DNA of 56,650 nt from Bacteroides sp. (GTDB lineage: Bacteria; Bacteroidota; Bacteroidia; Bacteroidales; SM23-62), in assembly GCA_011053095.1 (NCBI GenBank), contig DRHS01000156.1, forward strand, positions 1-56,650, given 5' to 3'. A program made the position numbers and the translations under genes. Each line of letters begins with the position of its first letter. The stretch's first letter is position 1. Under the pieces are notes generated by a model. It was not told where the DNA came from. It saw only the letters and a program-made list of their open reading frames with translations, and did no database searches. Below, piece by piece: positions 37,272 to 46,227 of this stretch.

Positions 37272-39712
37272 TGATGAGATTTATACAATTCAATATACTG
37301 GTACTGATTTTTTTGCTGCTCGCCTGCTGCAAGAGAACAGAAGACCCGGAAATACCGGTTTTCTTCAAGGGTAAGAAAGCTGAGTGGATCAGCGACGCAA
37401 GGCCTCTGCCTTCTAACGACTCCCTGTTTTACCTGGATCAGCCTGCGCCGCTTTTCAGAAAAGAATTCAATGCAGGGAGTTCCATTGATGAAGCTAAATT
37501 GTTTATCACTGCGGCTGGTTATTATAAAGCATCTATGAACGGGGAAGCAGTTGGCAGGGCAGTACTTGATCCTGCCTGGACCGATTTCAGCAAGCGGATT
37601 TATTATGCCGAATATGATGTTACATCACTGATTAGTAGTGGCAATAATTGCCTGGGGGTGAACCTTGGAAACGGTTTCTATAATCCCCTGCCTCTCATGA
37701 AGTGGGGGCGCAGGAATTTAAGAATGGATCTGGATATAGGGAAACCCGTATTTATAGCAAAGCTTCTTATTAGTTATACTAACGGCAAATCAGAAGAGAT
37801 CGTCACAGACGGCAGCTGGAAGTATACCTACGGACCATTATTGAAGAACAGTGTCTACCTGGGCGTTGTTCATGATGCCAGGATGGCTAAGCCTGGATGG
37901 GAAAAGCCTGGGTATGAGGACGAATCATGGTCGCCGGCAAAAACTGGTCATGGTCCGGGCGGAAGCCTGCAGAAGGCTTTTTTCCCTCCGGTACGGATTA
38001 CCCGGGAAATATCTCCCGTCGGGCTCTCTTCCCCTGATCCGGATATTTATATAGTGGATATGGGGGTGAATTTTACCGGCACTTACAGGATCAGATTGTC
38101 AGGATCAAGGGGTGATACGATCCGCTTCAGGTTCGGTGAACGGATCTATGAAGACGGAAGGCTTAACCCGATGACCACCGTTATAGGGCAGATAAAAAGA
38201 AAGGGTATCGGCGGACCCGGTGCACCGGATGTTGCATGGCAGACAGACAGTTACATCTTTGGTGACAAAGAAGAGGATTGGTTCAGTCCCCCGTTCACCT
38301 ACCATGTCTACCGGTATATGGAAATCTCCGGCCTTAGAGAAAAGCCTCAAATCCAGGATATTACGGGACTGTTTATGCATTCTGATATTCCAAGGGAAAA
38401 CAGTTTTGCATCTTCTTCAGACCTACTGAATTCAATCCAGGATGCAACTGTAAGGACTTTCAGGGCAAACCTGGTCAGTGTGCAGTCCGACTGTCCCGCA
38501 AGGGAGAAATTCGGTTACGGGGGAGACCTGAATGCAACCAGTGAATCATTCATATATAATTTTAACATGCAGGCATTCTATCGTAAAACCATATACGATT
38601 GGGTAGATGCCATGAACGATTCATTGTTTGTTGATACGGCACCCTTTGCCGGTATCAGGTATTGCGGTTTAAGCTGGGAATCGGCTTACCTCACCACCCA
38701 GTATTACCTCTACCTCTACTACAACGACACAGAGATCGTCAGGGAGTTGTATGAGCAGAACAGGAAGTGGATGGACAAGGCGGCACGCCTGCATCCCGGT
38801 GGAATAGTTGATAAAGGACTGAGTGACCATGAATCCCTTGAGCCAGTCCCTGTGGAGCTGACCGGTACAAGCCATTACCTGCAATGTGCCCGCATTATGG
38901 CAGAATTTGCTTCCGTTATGGGTGACCGTGACAGCGAACATCAATACAGGCTTCTGGCAGATCATCTGGAGGGGCTGATCAGGGAGAAATTCTGGGATAC
39001 ATCCCCGGAAGGGGAAATCAACAGGCAGACCCTGTTCTCAACACTGCTGTATCACGGGATTGTTCCGGAGGATGAAAGGGACGCTGCGACAGATTCCCTG
39101 GTAGAAGCAGTTCAAAAAGGTCCGGCAGGTCATTTCAACACCGGGATATTCGGGACCAAATATGTACTGGAGACTCTTTCTGAATACGGTTCCCCTGCAT
39201 TGGTTTACGAGGTGGTAAACAGTACTGAATTCCCCGGATGGGGTTACATGATCGACCGGGGGGCGACTACCATCTGGGAAACATGGAAGGAAAGCGACAA
39301 CACTTACTCGAACAATCATCCCATGTTCGGTCCCGTTACGGAATGGTATTACCGCTGGCTTGGCGGGATACGGCCTGATCCTTCATATCCCGGGTTCGGC
39401 GAATTTATTCTTGCTCCCTTTACTCCCGTGGGACTCGACCATGTGAATTGTACCTACCATTCACCACCGGGGATGATCGTTTCCAACTGGAAAAAGGCTG
39501 AAGAGGGAACTACCATTTATGAAATGATTATCCCGGAAGGCAGCATCGCAAATGTGATCCTTCCGGTGGATCAATTCCAGCGAATAGAAATCAAAAAGAA
39601 CGGGGAGGATCTATTGCCTGAGAGTGTTGATGGACTGCCATCAGGAAAATTCAGGCTGGATGAGGGTGAATACCATATTACCCTATTATCCCCGCAAAAA
39701 TCAATTTATTAA
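37271..39712 (+). CDS. GH78-like alpha-L-rhamnosidase, lipoprotein signal
   Basis: LIFLLLACCKRT lipobox; APLFRKEF, ITAAGYYKASMNGEAVGRAVLDPAWTDFSKRIYYAEYDVT; VSVQSDCPAREKFGYGGDLNATSESFIYNFN; GWGYMIDRGATTIWETWKESDNTYSNNHPMFGPVTEWYYRWLGGIRPDP. Confidence 0.95.
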   Translation: MMRFIQFNILVLIFLLLACCKRTEDPEIPVFFKGKKAEWISDARPLPSNDSLFYLDQPAPLFRKEFNAGSSIDEAKLFITAAGYYKASMNGEAVGRAVLDPAWTDFSKRIYYAEYDVTSLISSGNNCLGVNLGNGFYNPLPLMKWGRRNLRMDLDIGKPVFIAKLLISYTNGKSEEIVTDGSWKYTYGPLLKNSVYLGVVHDARMAKPGWEKPGYEDESWSPAKTGHGPGGSLQKAFFPPVRITREISPVGLSSPDPDIYIVDMGVNFTGTYRIRLSGSRGDTIRFRFGERIYEDGRLNPMTTVIGQIKRKGIGGPGAPDVAWQTDSYIFGDKEEDWFSPPFTYHVYRYMEISGLREKPQIQDITGLFMHSDIPRENSFASSSDLLNSIQDATVRTFRANLVSVQSDCPAREKFGYGGDLNATSESFIYNFNMQAFYRKTIYDWVDAMNDSLFVDTAPFAGIRYCGLSWESAYLTTQYYLYLYYNDTEIVRELYEQNRKWMDKAARLHPGGIVDKGLSDHESLEPVPVELTGTSHYLQCARIMAEFASVMGDRDSEHQYRLLADHLEGLIREKFWDTSPEGEINRQTLFSTLLYHGIVPEDERDAATDSLVEAVQKGPAGHFNTGIFGTKYVLETLSEYGSPALVYEVVNSTEFPGWGYMIDRGATTIWETWKESDNTYSNNHPMFGPVTEWYYRWLGGIRPDPSYPGFGEFILAPFTPVGLDHVNCTYHSPPGMIVSNWKKAEEGTTIYEMIIPEGSIANVILPVDQFQRIEIKKNGEDLLPESVDGLPSGKFRLDEGEYHITLLSPQKSIY

Positions 39713-39722
39713 ACCAATTGAT

Positions 39723-41345
39723 ATGTATACAAAGAATTTACTTATACTGCTTGGATTCTCAGCTCTGATTATATCTTCCTCAGCCTGCCGGAACACCGGA
39801 AAAGCAGGGGACCAGGACAGGCCCAATATCCTGTTCATTATGTCGGATGATCACGCTTACCAGGCAATCTCTGCCTATAGCGATAAACTGATAAGCACAC
39901 CGAATATCGACCGTATTGCCGGTGAAGGGATCTTGTTTACAAATGCATGTGTCACAAATTCGATTTGTGCTCCCTCCAGGGCAACCATCCTGACAGGGAA
40001 ACATACTCATATCAACGGTAAGATCGATAACAGTATGCCATTTGACACGAACCAGGTTACCTTCCCCCAATTGTTCAGCCAGGCGGGTTATGAAACGGCC
40101 ATGTTCGGGAAACTGCATTTTGGAAATAATCCAAAAGGGGTGGACGATTTCATGATACTGCCTGGACAGGGCAGCTATATTAACCCCAGGTTTATCACTC
40201 CGGAAGGAGACACAACCATCACGGGATATGTAACAGATATCATTACCGACCTGGCCCTTAACTGGCTGGAGGAAAAAAGGAATCCTGAAAAGCCATTCCT
40301 GATGATGTACCTGCATAAAGCACCGCACCGGGCCTGGTGGCCCAACCCGGAGAAGTTTGAAGAATTCTCAGCAAAAACCTTCCCCGAACCTGCAACATTA
40401 TTTGACGACTATAAAAACCGGGGTACAGCGGCCAGGGAGGCCGTGATGGGCATCCGGACCCTCCTGCTCAGTTACGATAACAAGGTACTCCCCGGAGCCA
40501 TTGATGAAGCCGGAATAACAAACGATGACCCCAGGAACAGGAGATATTTTGAAGGGTCCGATTATTCGCGCATGAACGAAGAACAAAGATCCATCTACGG
40601 ACCCATCCTTGAATCCATTTCAGATGATTTCAAATCGCGCTGGCCTTCCATGAGCGAAGAAGAAAAGAGGAGATGGCAGTACCAGCGCTACATCCAGGAT
40701 TACCTGGCCTGCATTTCTTCGGTAGACGATAATGTTGGCAGGGTGCTGGATTATCTTGATGAGAGCGGGTTGGCCGGGAATACCATGGTTGTATATACCT
40801 CGGACCAGGGTTTCTATCTCGGGGAGCACGGGTGGTTTGATAAGCGGTTTGTATATGAAGAATCCTTCAAAACCCCCCTGCTGATCCGCTGGCCAAATGA
40901 GATCACCCCCGGTATCAGCAATGATGAAATGGTCCAGAACCTGGATTTTGCCCAGACATTCCTTGAAGCTGCTGGTATTGAAGCCCCGGGCGACATGCAG
41001 GGAAAGAGCCTTATGCCGCTGCTTAAGGGTGATACAGCCGGATGGGACCGTGATGCTGTCTATTATCATTATTATGAATATCCGGACGGGCAGCATATGG
41101 TCAAGCGACACTATGCCATAGTAACCAGGGAATATAAACTGGTCCATTTTTATTACGATGTGGACGAATGGGAACTGTATGACAGGGAGAAAGACCTCAT
41201 GGAGATGAATAATGTTTATAAGGATACTGCCTATGCTGATGTTGTTGCCAGGCTGCATAAGGAGCTGGATGAAATGAGATTAGAGTATAAGGATTCGCCC
41301 GAACTGGATAAGAAATTTATTGATATTTATATGAAGGAGGAGTAA
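39723..41345 (+). CDS. S1-family sulfatase, lipoprotein-like signal
   Basis: ORF listed from 39624, but MYTKNLLILLGFSALIISSSAC at 39723 is the likely start; PNILFIMSDDHAYQAISAY; SICAPSRATILTGKHTHING; YTSDQGFYLGEHGWFDKRFVYEESFKTPLLIRWP. Confidence 0.95.
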   Translation: MYTKNLLILLGFSALIISSSACRNTGKAGDQDRPNILFIMSDDHAYQAISAYSDKLISTPNIDRIAGEGILFTNACVTNSICAPSRATILTGKHTHINGKIDNSMPFDTNQVTFPQLFSQAGYETAMFGKLHFGNNPKGVDDFMILPGQGSYINPRFITPEGDTTITGYVTDIITDLALNWLEEKRNPEKPFLMMYLHKAPHRAWWPNPEKFEEFSAKTFPEPATLFDDYKNRGTAAREAVMGIRTLLLSYDNKVLPGAIDEAGITNDDPRNRRYFEGSDYSRMNEEQRSIYGPILESISDDFKSRWPSMSEEEKRRWQYQRYIQDYLACISSVDDNVGRVLDYLDESGLAGNTMVVYTSDQGFYLGEHGWFDKRFVYEESFKTPLLIRWPNEITPGISNDEMVQNLDFAQTFLEAAGIEAPGDMQGKSLMPLLKGDTAGWDRDAVYYHYYEYPDGQHMVKRHYAIVTREYKLVHFYYDVDEWELYDREKDLMEMNNVYKDTAYADVVARLHKELDEMRLEYKDSPELDKKFIDIYMKEE

Positions 41346-41370
41346 TCATCAGACAGAAAGGAAAAACCAT

Positions 41371-42840
41371 ATGAAAACAATTTGCCTTATTCCAATTGCT
41401 TTGGTATTTGCAGTTCTCCTGCCGGCTTGCGTAAATAGCGATTCAGCAGAAACTGTAAGTCCAAATATTATTTATGTGCTGACCGATCAATGGAGGGCAC
41501 AGTCCACAGGATACAATGGAGATCCAAACCTTATTGGAAAAACACCCAATATCGACCTTCTGGCTGCACAGGGCGTTAATTTCAAAAATGCAATTTCTGT
41601 ATGCCCGGTCTGCACCCCTTACAGGGCTGCTCTACTGACAGGGCAGTACCCCACCACTACCGGAATGTTCATGAACGACCTCCATCTTCCGGAAGAGTCG
41701 GTTACCATGGCGGAGCTGTTTAAGGAAGCAGGCTATCAAACCTGTTATATAGGTAAATGGCACCTGGACGGGATGGGTAGATTCGAGTTTACTCCGCCGG
41801 AGCGAAGACAGGGATTTGAATACTGGAAAGCACTGGAATGCTCCCATAATTATAATAATCTGCATTATTACACCGGGGATAGCGATGAAAAGAAATACTG
41901 GGAAGGATACGCACCGTATGCCGAAACGGATGAGGCCATATCCTATATCCGGGAGAATGCGGGAGGTGACAAGCCATTTCTGATGGTACTTGCATGGGGC
42001 ACTCCCCACTTTCCTCATCATACTGCACCAGAGGAATTACAGAAAAATTTCAGTCCTGATAATATCATACTTCGCAAAAATGTAAACGAGGAAATGAAGG
42101 AACGAGCAAAGAAAGAGTCAGTAGGGTATTATGCTCATATTCTGGCATTGGACAGCTGTATGGGGAAGTTGCAGAATGCACTTGAACAGGCCGGTATATC
42201 CGAGAACACAATCCTTGTTTTTACCTCTGATCACGGAGAGATGATGGGCTCGCAGGGCGTTCGTCCGAAACAGAAGCAGGTCCCCTGGGCCGAGTCCGTA
42301 AAAGTTCCCTTCCTGCTCAGGTATCCTGCCCGGTTTGGAAATAAGAAAATGGTTGTTGATGCACCCATTAATACACCCGATATTCTCCCGACCCTTCTTA
42401 CACTTGCCGGATTACCAGTTCACGATGCCATTGAAGGTGAAGATATGAGCCGGGCCATTGAGAATAAGGAGGAAGCGGCTGACAAGGCGGCTCTCATTAT
42501 GAGTGTCTCTCCTTTTGCGGGAAAAGCGGATGAATACAGGGGAATATATACTTCACGCTATGCATATGTAAAGACCCTTGAGGGACCCTGGTTTTTATTT
42601 GATCATGAGAAGGATCCGCTTCAGCTGGATAACCTGCTTGGTAAACCCGGGTATGAAGAATTGCAGAAAGACATGGAACGAATGCTGAATCGTGAACTGG
42701 CCAGGGCAGGAGATGAATTCTTGCCGAGGGAGTATTACATCGATAAGTGGGGATACAGGCTGACCGAGGGCGGTTACATTGATTATTCGGCAGGTGCTGA
42801 GTTTCAGGGACCGGGATTGAATAAATCCGGACAAGACTAA
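41371..42840 (+). CDS. S1-family sulfatase with CTPYR active-site motif
   Basis: PNIIYVLTDQWRAQSTGYNGDPNLIGKTPNIDLLAAQGVNFKNAISVCPVCTPYRAALLTGQYPTT; GKWHLDG; FTSDHGEMMGSQGVRPKQKQVPWAESVKVPFLLRYP. Cys codon at 41611. Confidence 0.94.
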   Translation: MKTICLIPIALVFAVLLPACVNSDSAETVSPNIIYVLTDQWRAQSTGYNGDPNLIGKTPNIDLLAAQGVNFKNAISVCPVCTPYRAALLTGQYPTTTGMFMNDLHLPEESVTMAELFKEAGYQTCYIGKWHLDGMGRFEFTPPERRQGFEYWKALECSHNYNNLHYYTGDSDEKKYWEGYAPYAETDEAISYIRENAGGDKPFLMVLAWGTPHFPHHTAPEELQKNFSPDNIILRKNVNEEMKERAKKESVGYYAHILALDSCMGKLQNALEQAGISENTILVFTSDHGEMMGSQGVRPKQKQVPWAESVKVPFLLRYPARFGNKKMVVDAPINTPDILPTLLTLAGLPVHDAIEGEDMSRAIENKEEAADKAALIMSVSPFAGKADEYRGIYTSRYAYVKTLEGPWFLFDHEKDPLQLDNLLGKPGYEELQKDMERMLNRELARAGDEFLPREYYIDKWGYRLTEGGYIDYSAGAEFQGPGLNKSGQD

Positions 42841-42863
42841 CTAATACACTAAACAATTTTACT

Positions 42864-44405
42864 ATGAGAAGAGTAATGTCAATTACAACAATTCTGGTGC
42901 TGATATTTCTATCGATATCATGTGCTGGGGAGGCTGACCCGGAAAAGAAATCGGACTTAAAAGAAATGGCCTATGAGGCAACATGGGAATCTCTGAAACA
43001 ACACAGTACACCACAGTGGCTGAGGGATGCAAAGTTTGGAATTTACACACATTGGGGAGTCTATTGCTATACCGCCACCCGTGGGAATGCAACCTGGAAC
43101 TCAAACGCTGCCTATTTCAGGCCCGAATCGGGTGCAGCCCGGGATTTTTATGAGAAGTTCGGTGAACTTACCCCGGAATTTGGCTACAAAGACCTCATTC
43201 CGGAATTTACCGCAGAGAAGTTCGATGCGGAAGAATGGGCTGATCTTTTTGCAAAATCCGGTGCAAAATTTGCCGGTCCCGTAGCCGAGCACCACGATGG
43301 CTTTGCCATGTGGGATACAAAATATTCAGACTGGAATGCAGCCAATATGGGCCCGAAAGGAGATATAGTAGGCGAACTCGAAAAAGCCATAAAAGCAAGG
43401 GATATGAAGTTTGTAACGGCTTTTCATCATGCTGCAAACTGGACGTTCTTTCCTGTCTGGGATACGACAAAAGACTGCAGCAATCCTGAATATTCGGGTT
43501 TGTACGGTCCTGTTCATAAGAAAGGCGAGATGCCGAGCAAGGAATTCCTGGATGAATGGTATGGAAAATTGACAGAGGTTGTCGATAAATACGACCCGGA
43601 CTTTGTATGGTTTGATTTTGCCCTGGACAGAATACGTGAGGATTATGTGAAGAATTTTGTGGCTTACTATTATAATAAGGCGGATGAAAGAGGCAAAGAA
43701 GTTGTGATATCCTATAAAGGCCACGACCTCCCCCCGGGGGTGGCTTTATTGGATCATGAATTAGGGCAGGAGCCTGAATTAACTCATTACGAGTGGATTA
43801 CTGATAATTCAATTGATGTTCAGGGTGCATGGGGTTATATCGAAGGATTGGATTATAAAACGGTTGACCGTTTGGTTGACAACCTGGTTGACAGGGTTAG
43901 TAAAAATGGTTATCTCCTGCTGAATATTGGTCCCAAATGGGATGGTACCATTCCCGAAGAGGCTAAAGCAGGGCTGCTCGGATTGGGTGAATGGCTGGAT
44001 ATTAATGGTGAAGCCATATATGGTACTAGATCCTGGACAAAATCCGGAGAAGGACCAACAAGTGTGAATTTAAACCAGAGAGAAGGAAAGGAAACAGGAA
44101 AGGTTGGTTTCAACGAATCCGATATTGTCTATACGAATAAAGACATCAGGTTTACTGTAAAGGGTAATACTCTTTATGCTACAATTCTGGACTGGCCCGA
44201 AGGAGATGTGATGATCAAAAGTTTAGTAAGGAAAAATGCTCCGGGATATTACATTTATCCGGAGGAGATTGCCTCAGTAACGATGTTAGGCGATGGGAAA
44301 GAACTTGATTGGGAATTGGTTGAAGGAGAAGGCCTGAGAATAACACCTCCCGAAACAAAACCATGCGAACATGCTTTTGTATTCAAAATAGTTCGTCAAT
44401 ATTAA
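42864..44405 (+). CDS. GH29 alpha-L-fucosidase, lipoprotein signal
   Basis: STPQWLRDAKFGIYTHWGVYCYTATRGNATWNSNAAYFRP; GPVAEHHDGFAMWDTKYSDWNAANMGPKGDIVGEL; DPDFVWFDFALDRIREDY; SKNGYLLLNIGPKWDGTIPEE. Confidence 0.96.
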   Translation: MRRVMSITTILVLIFLSISCAGEADPEKKSDLKEMAYEATWESLKQHSTPQWLRDAKFGIYTHWGVYCYTATRGNATWNSNAAYFRPESGAARDFYEKFGELTPEFGYKDLIPEFTAEKFDAEEWADLFAKSGAKFAGPVAEHHDGFAMWDTKYSDWNAANMGPKGDIVGELEKAIKARDMKFVTAFHHAANWTFFPVWDTTKDCSNPEYSGLYGPVHKKGEMPSKEFLDEWYGKLTEVVDKYDPDFVWFDFALDRIREDYVKNFVAYYYNKADERGKEVVISYKGHDLPPGVALLDHELGQEPELTHYEWITDNSIDVQGAWGYIEGLDYKTVDRLVDNLVDRVSKNGYLLLNIGPKWDGTIPEEAKAGLLGLGEWLDINGEAIYGTRSWTKSGEGPTSVNLNQREGKETGKVGFNESDIVYTNKDIRFTVKGNTLYATILDWPEGDVMIKSLVRKNAPGYYIYPEEIASVTMLGDGKELDWELVEGEGLRITPPETKPCEHAFVFKIVRQY

Positions 44406-44427
44406 TGGATCAATAATAATCCAAGCT

Positions 44428-44853
44428 GTGAAAAAAACTGTATTGAGCTGTTTTGTACTACTGTTTATCATGGCTTGTAGCAATGATAAACAGAATATGG
44501 ATGAAGAGCGGCATAAAAATGTAAAACGCGTAGGGATGGTAGTAAAGATTAAAAAGGAGATGGTGGAAGAGTATAAGAAACTGCATGCCGACAACAACCC
44601 CGGGGTACGTCATTTACTAAGCAAGTACCATATGCGAAATTTTTCCATTTTTATGGTACAGCTTGCTGATGGTGAGTGGTATGAGTTCGGGTATTACGAA
44701 TACTGGGGCAATGATCTGGAAGGCGATATGGCAAAATTGGATGCCGAACCCGAAAATGCCAGATGGCTGGAACAATGTGATCCCATGCAGGAAGGGATTC
44801 TGCCCGGCCAGAAAGGATGGAAAGTAATGGACCGGATCTATTATAATTATTAG
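44428..44853 (+). CDS. L-rhamnose mutarotase family protein with lipoprotein signal peptide
   Basis: GTG start; MKKTVLSCFVLLFIMAC lipobox; KRVGMVVKIKKEMVEEYKKLHAD; FGYYEYWGNDLEGDMAKLDAEPENARWLEQCDPMQ matches the RhaM-like pattern. Confidence 0.85.
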   Translation: MKKTVLSCFVLLFIMACSNDKQNMDEERHKNVKRVGMVVKIKKEMVEEYKKLHADNNPGVRHLLSKYHMRNFSIFMVQLADGEWYEFGYYEYWGNDLEGDMAKLDAEPENARWLEQCDPMQEGILPGQKGWKVMDRIYYNY

Positions 44854-44926
44854 TTATTGCATTTAAGAATAAGTTGAACAGTCGATTTTGTATTTAGCTA
44901 TGTTGACAAACCAATAATCGCTCGTC

Positions 44927-46222
44927 ATGAAAAATTCAAAAGTAATTCCAATCCTGATCGTTTTTGTATTCGCAGTTTGTTCGGTTTTCGCGCAAACCGC
45001 AGATCTGAAACCGGAGATTCTGAAATATGAGCCATTTGTCTGGAAATCCCAGGCTCCTTCCGATTGTCCTTTTGAAGGTTCAGAAACCATCACCGGAATT
45101 AAATTTCTGGGCATCAAGAGCGGGTATCATTACGGTGACACCTGGTACCCGGCCTGGGCGGAGAATGATACATTATACTCTCCATGGACGGATGGAAAAA
45201 CCAAAAGATTGGATGGGTATACAGACAACTCTCGGTCTTGGGTAGATCCAGTACATATTACAACTGGACAAGGGATTATTACTGGGGACGACCCCCTAAC
45301 TATGAAAGCATACAGCATTGGGCTTCATCATAAATCTCCTGCTTTCCCTTATCACGGTCGCTATCCTGCAGGCTCATTAATCTATAATGGGACTTGGTAC
45401 TACGGTACCTACTGTTTGGATCCTGCGGGCTATACGAGATATGGTAAAAATGACACAATTAACTGGCCTTGGATGGGGCCCTTTGTTGGATTTCGATATT
45501 CAAAAGATTATGGCCATACCTGGAACGAATGTCCACATACCCCGGAAAATCCAATTTTTGGTGAAAGCGGCCGTAACGCTTATCCTGTAAAAATTGGTGC
45601 TCCCCATTTTGTCGATTTTGGTAAAAACATGGAGCATTCACCGGATGGGAAAGCCTACCTGGTAGCGCATGGGGCTGATATTAATGACCCCGATCCAAAA
45701 GGGGCCTGGAACAACAGTTGGATCACCGGAGACCAGGTTTATCTCATCAGGGTAATTCCTTCGGAAGAGAATATCAACGATGCATCCAGGTATGAATTTT
45801 ATGCAGGGAAAGATGAGAAGGGTGATCCGGTGTGGACCCATGATTTTGAAATGATCATGCCCCTGCTGGAGTGGAATAATAATATGGGTTGTGTTACCAT
45901 CACGTATAACGCCCCGCTTAAGAAATATATAATGTGTGTTACCGACGGGGGTAATACATATTCAAAAATGAATACTTATTTGCTGGAATCTGACAAGCTT
46001 ACCGGCGAGTGGAGGCTGATAACGTATATGAAGTCTTTTGGTGAACAGGGATATTTTGTAAATATTCCGACCAAGTTCATCAGCAACGACGGAAAAACAG
46101 CCTGGTTGCTTTACTCGGGGAATTATTGGGACACGGTGAATGGTGAAAACAATGGTGTAAATCCTCCGGGAGGCCATTATGGAATGACGTTTCAGAAAAT
46201 TCAATTGTTAATTAATAAATAG
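44927..46222 (+). CDS. Secreted protein of unknown function, probable beta-propeller (DUF4185-like?)
   Basis: Signal peptide MKNSKVIPILIVFVFAVCSVFAQ; propeller-like repeats (GSLIYNGTWYYGTYCLD, GPFVGFRYSKDYGHTWNECP, GCVTITYNAPLKKYIMCVTDGG, WLLYSGNYWDTVNG). Confidence 0.6.
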   Translation: MKNSKVIPILIVFVFAVCSVFAQTADLKPEILKYEPFVWKSQAPSDCPFEGSETITGIKFLGIKSGYHYGDTWYPAWAENDTLYSPWTDGKTKRLDGYTDNSRSWVDPVHITTGQGIITGDDPLTMKAYSIGLHHKSPAFPYHGRYPAGSLIYNGTWYYGTYCLDPAGYTRYGKNDTINWPWMGPFVGFRYSKDYGHTWNECPHTPENPIFGESGRNAYPVKIGAPHFVDFGKNMEHSPDGKAYLVAHGADINDPDPKGAWNNSWITGDQVYLIRVIPSEENINDASRYEFYAGKDEKGDPVWTHDFEMIMPLLEWNNNMGCVTITYNAPLKKYIMCVTDGGNTYSKMNTYLLESDKLTGEWRLITYMKSFGEQGYFVNIPTKFISNDGKTAWLLYSGNYWDTVNGENNGVNPPGGHYGMTFQKIQLLINK

Positions 46223-46227
46223 AAATC

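Noticed and set aside
40620-41258. 212-aa - strand ORF
   Set aside because: Antisense shadow of the 39723 sulfatase; no domain or plausible start context.
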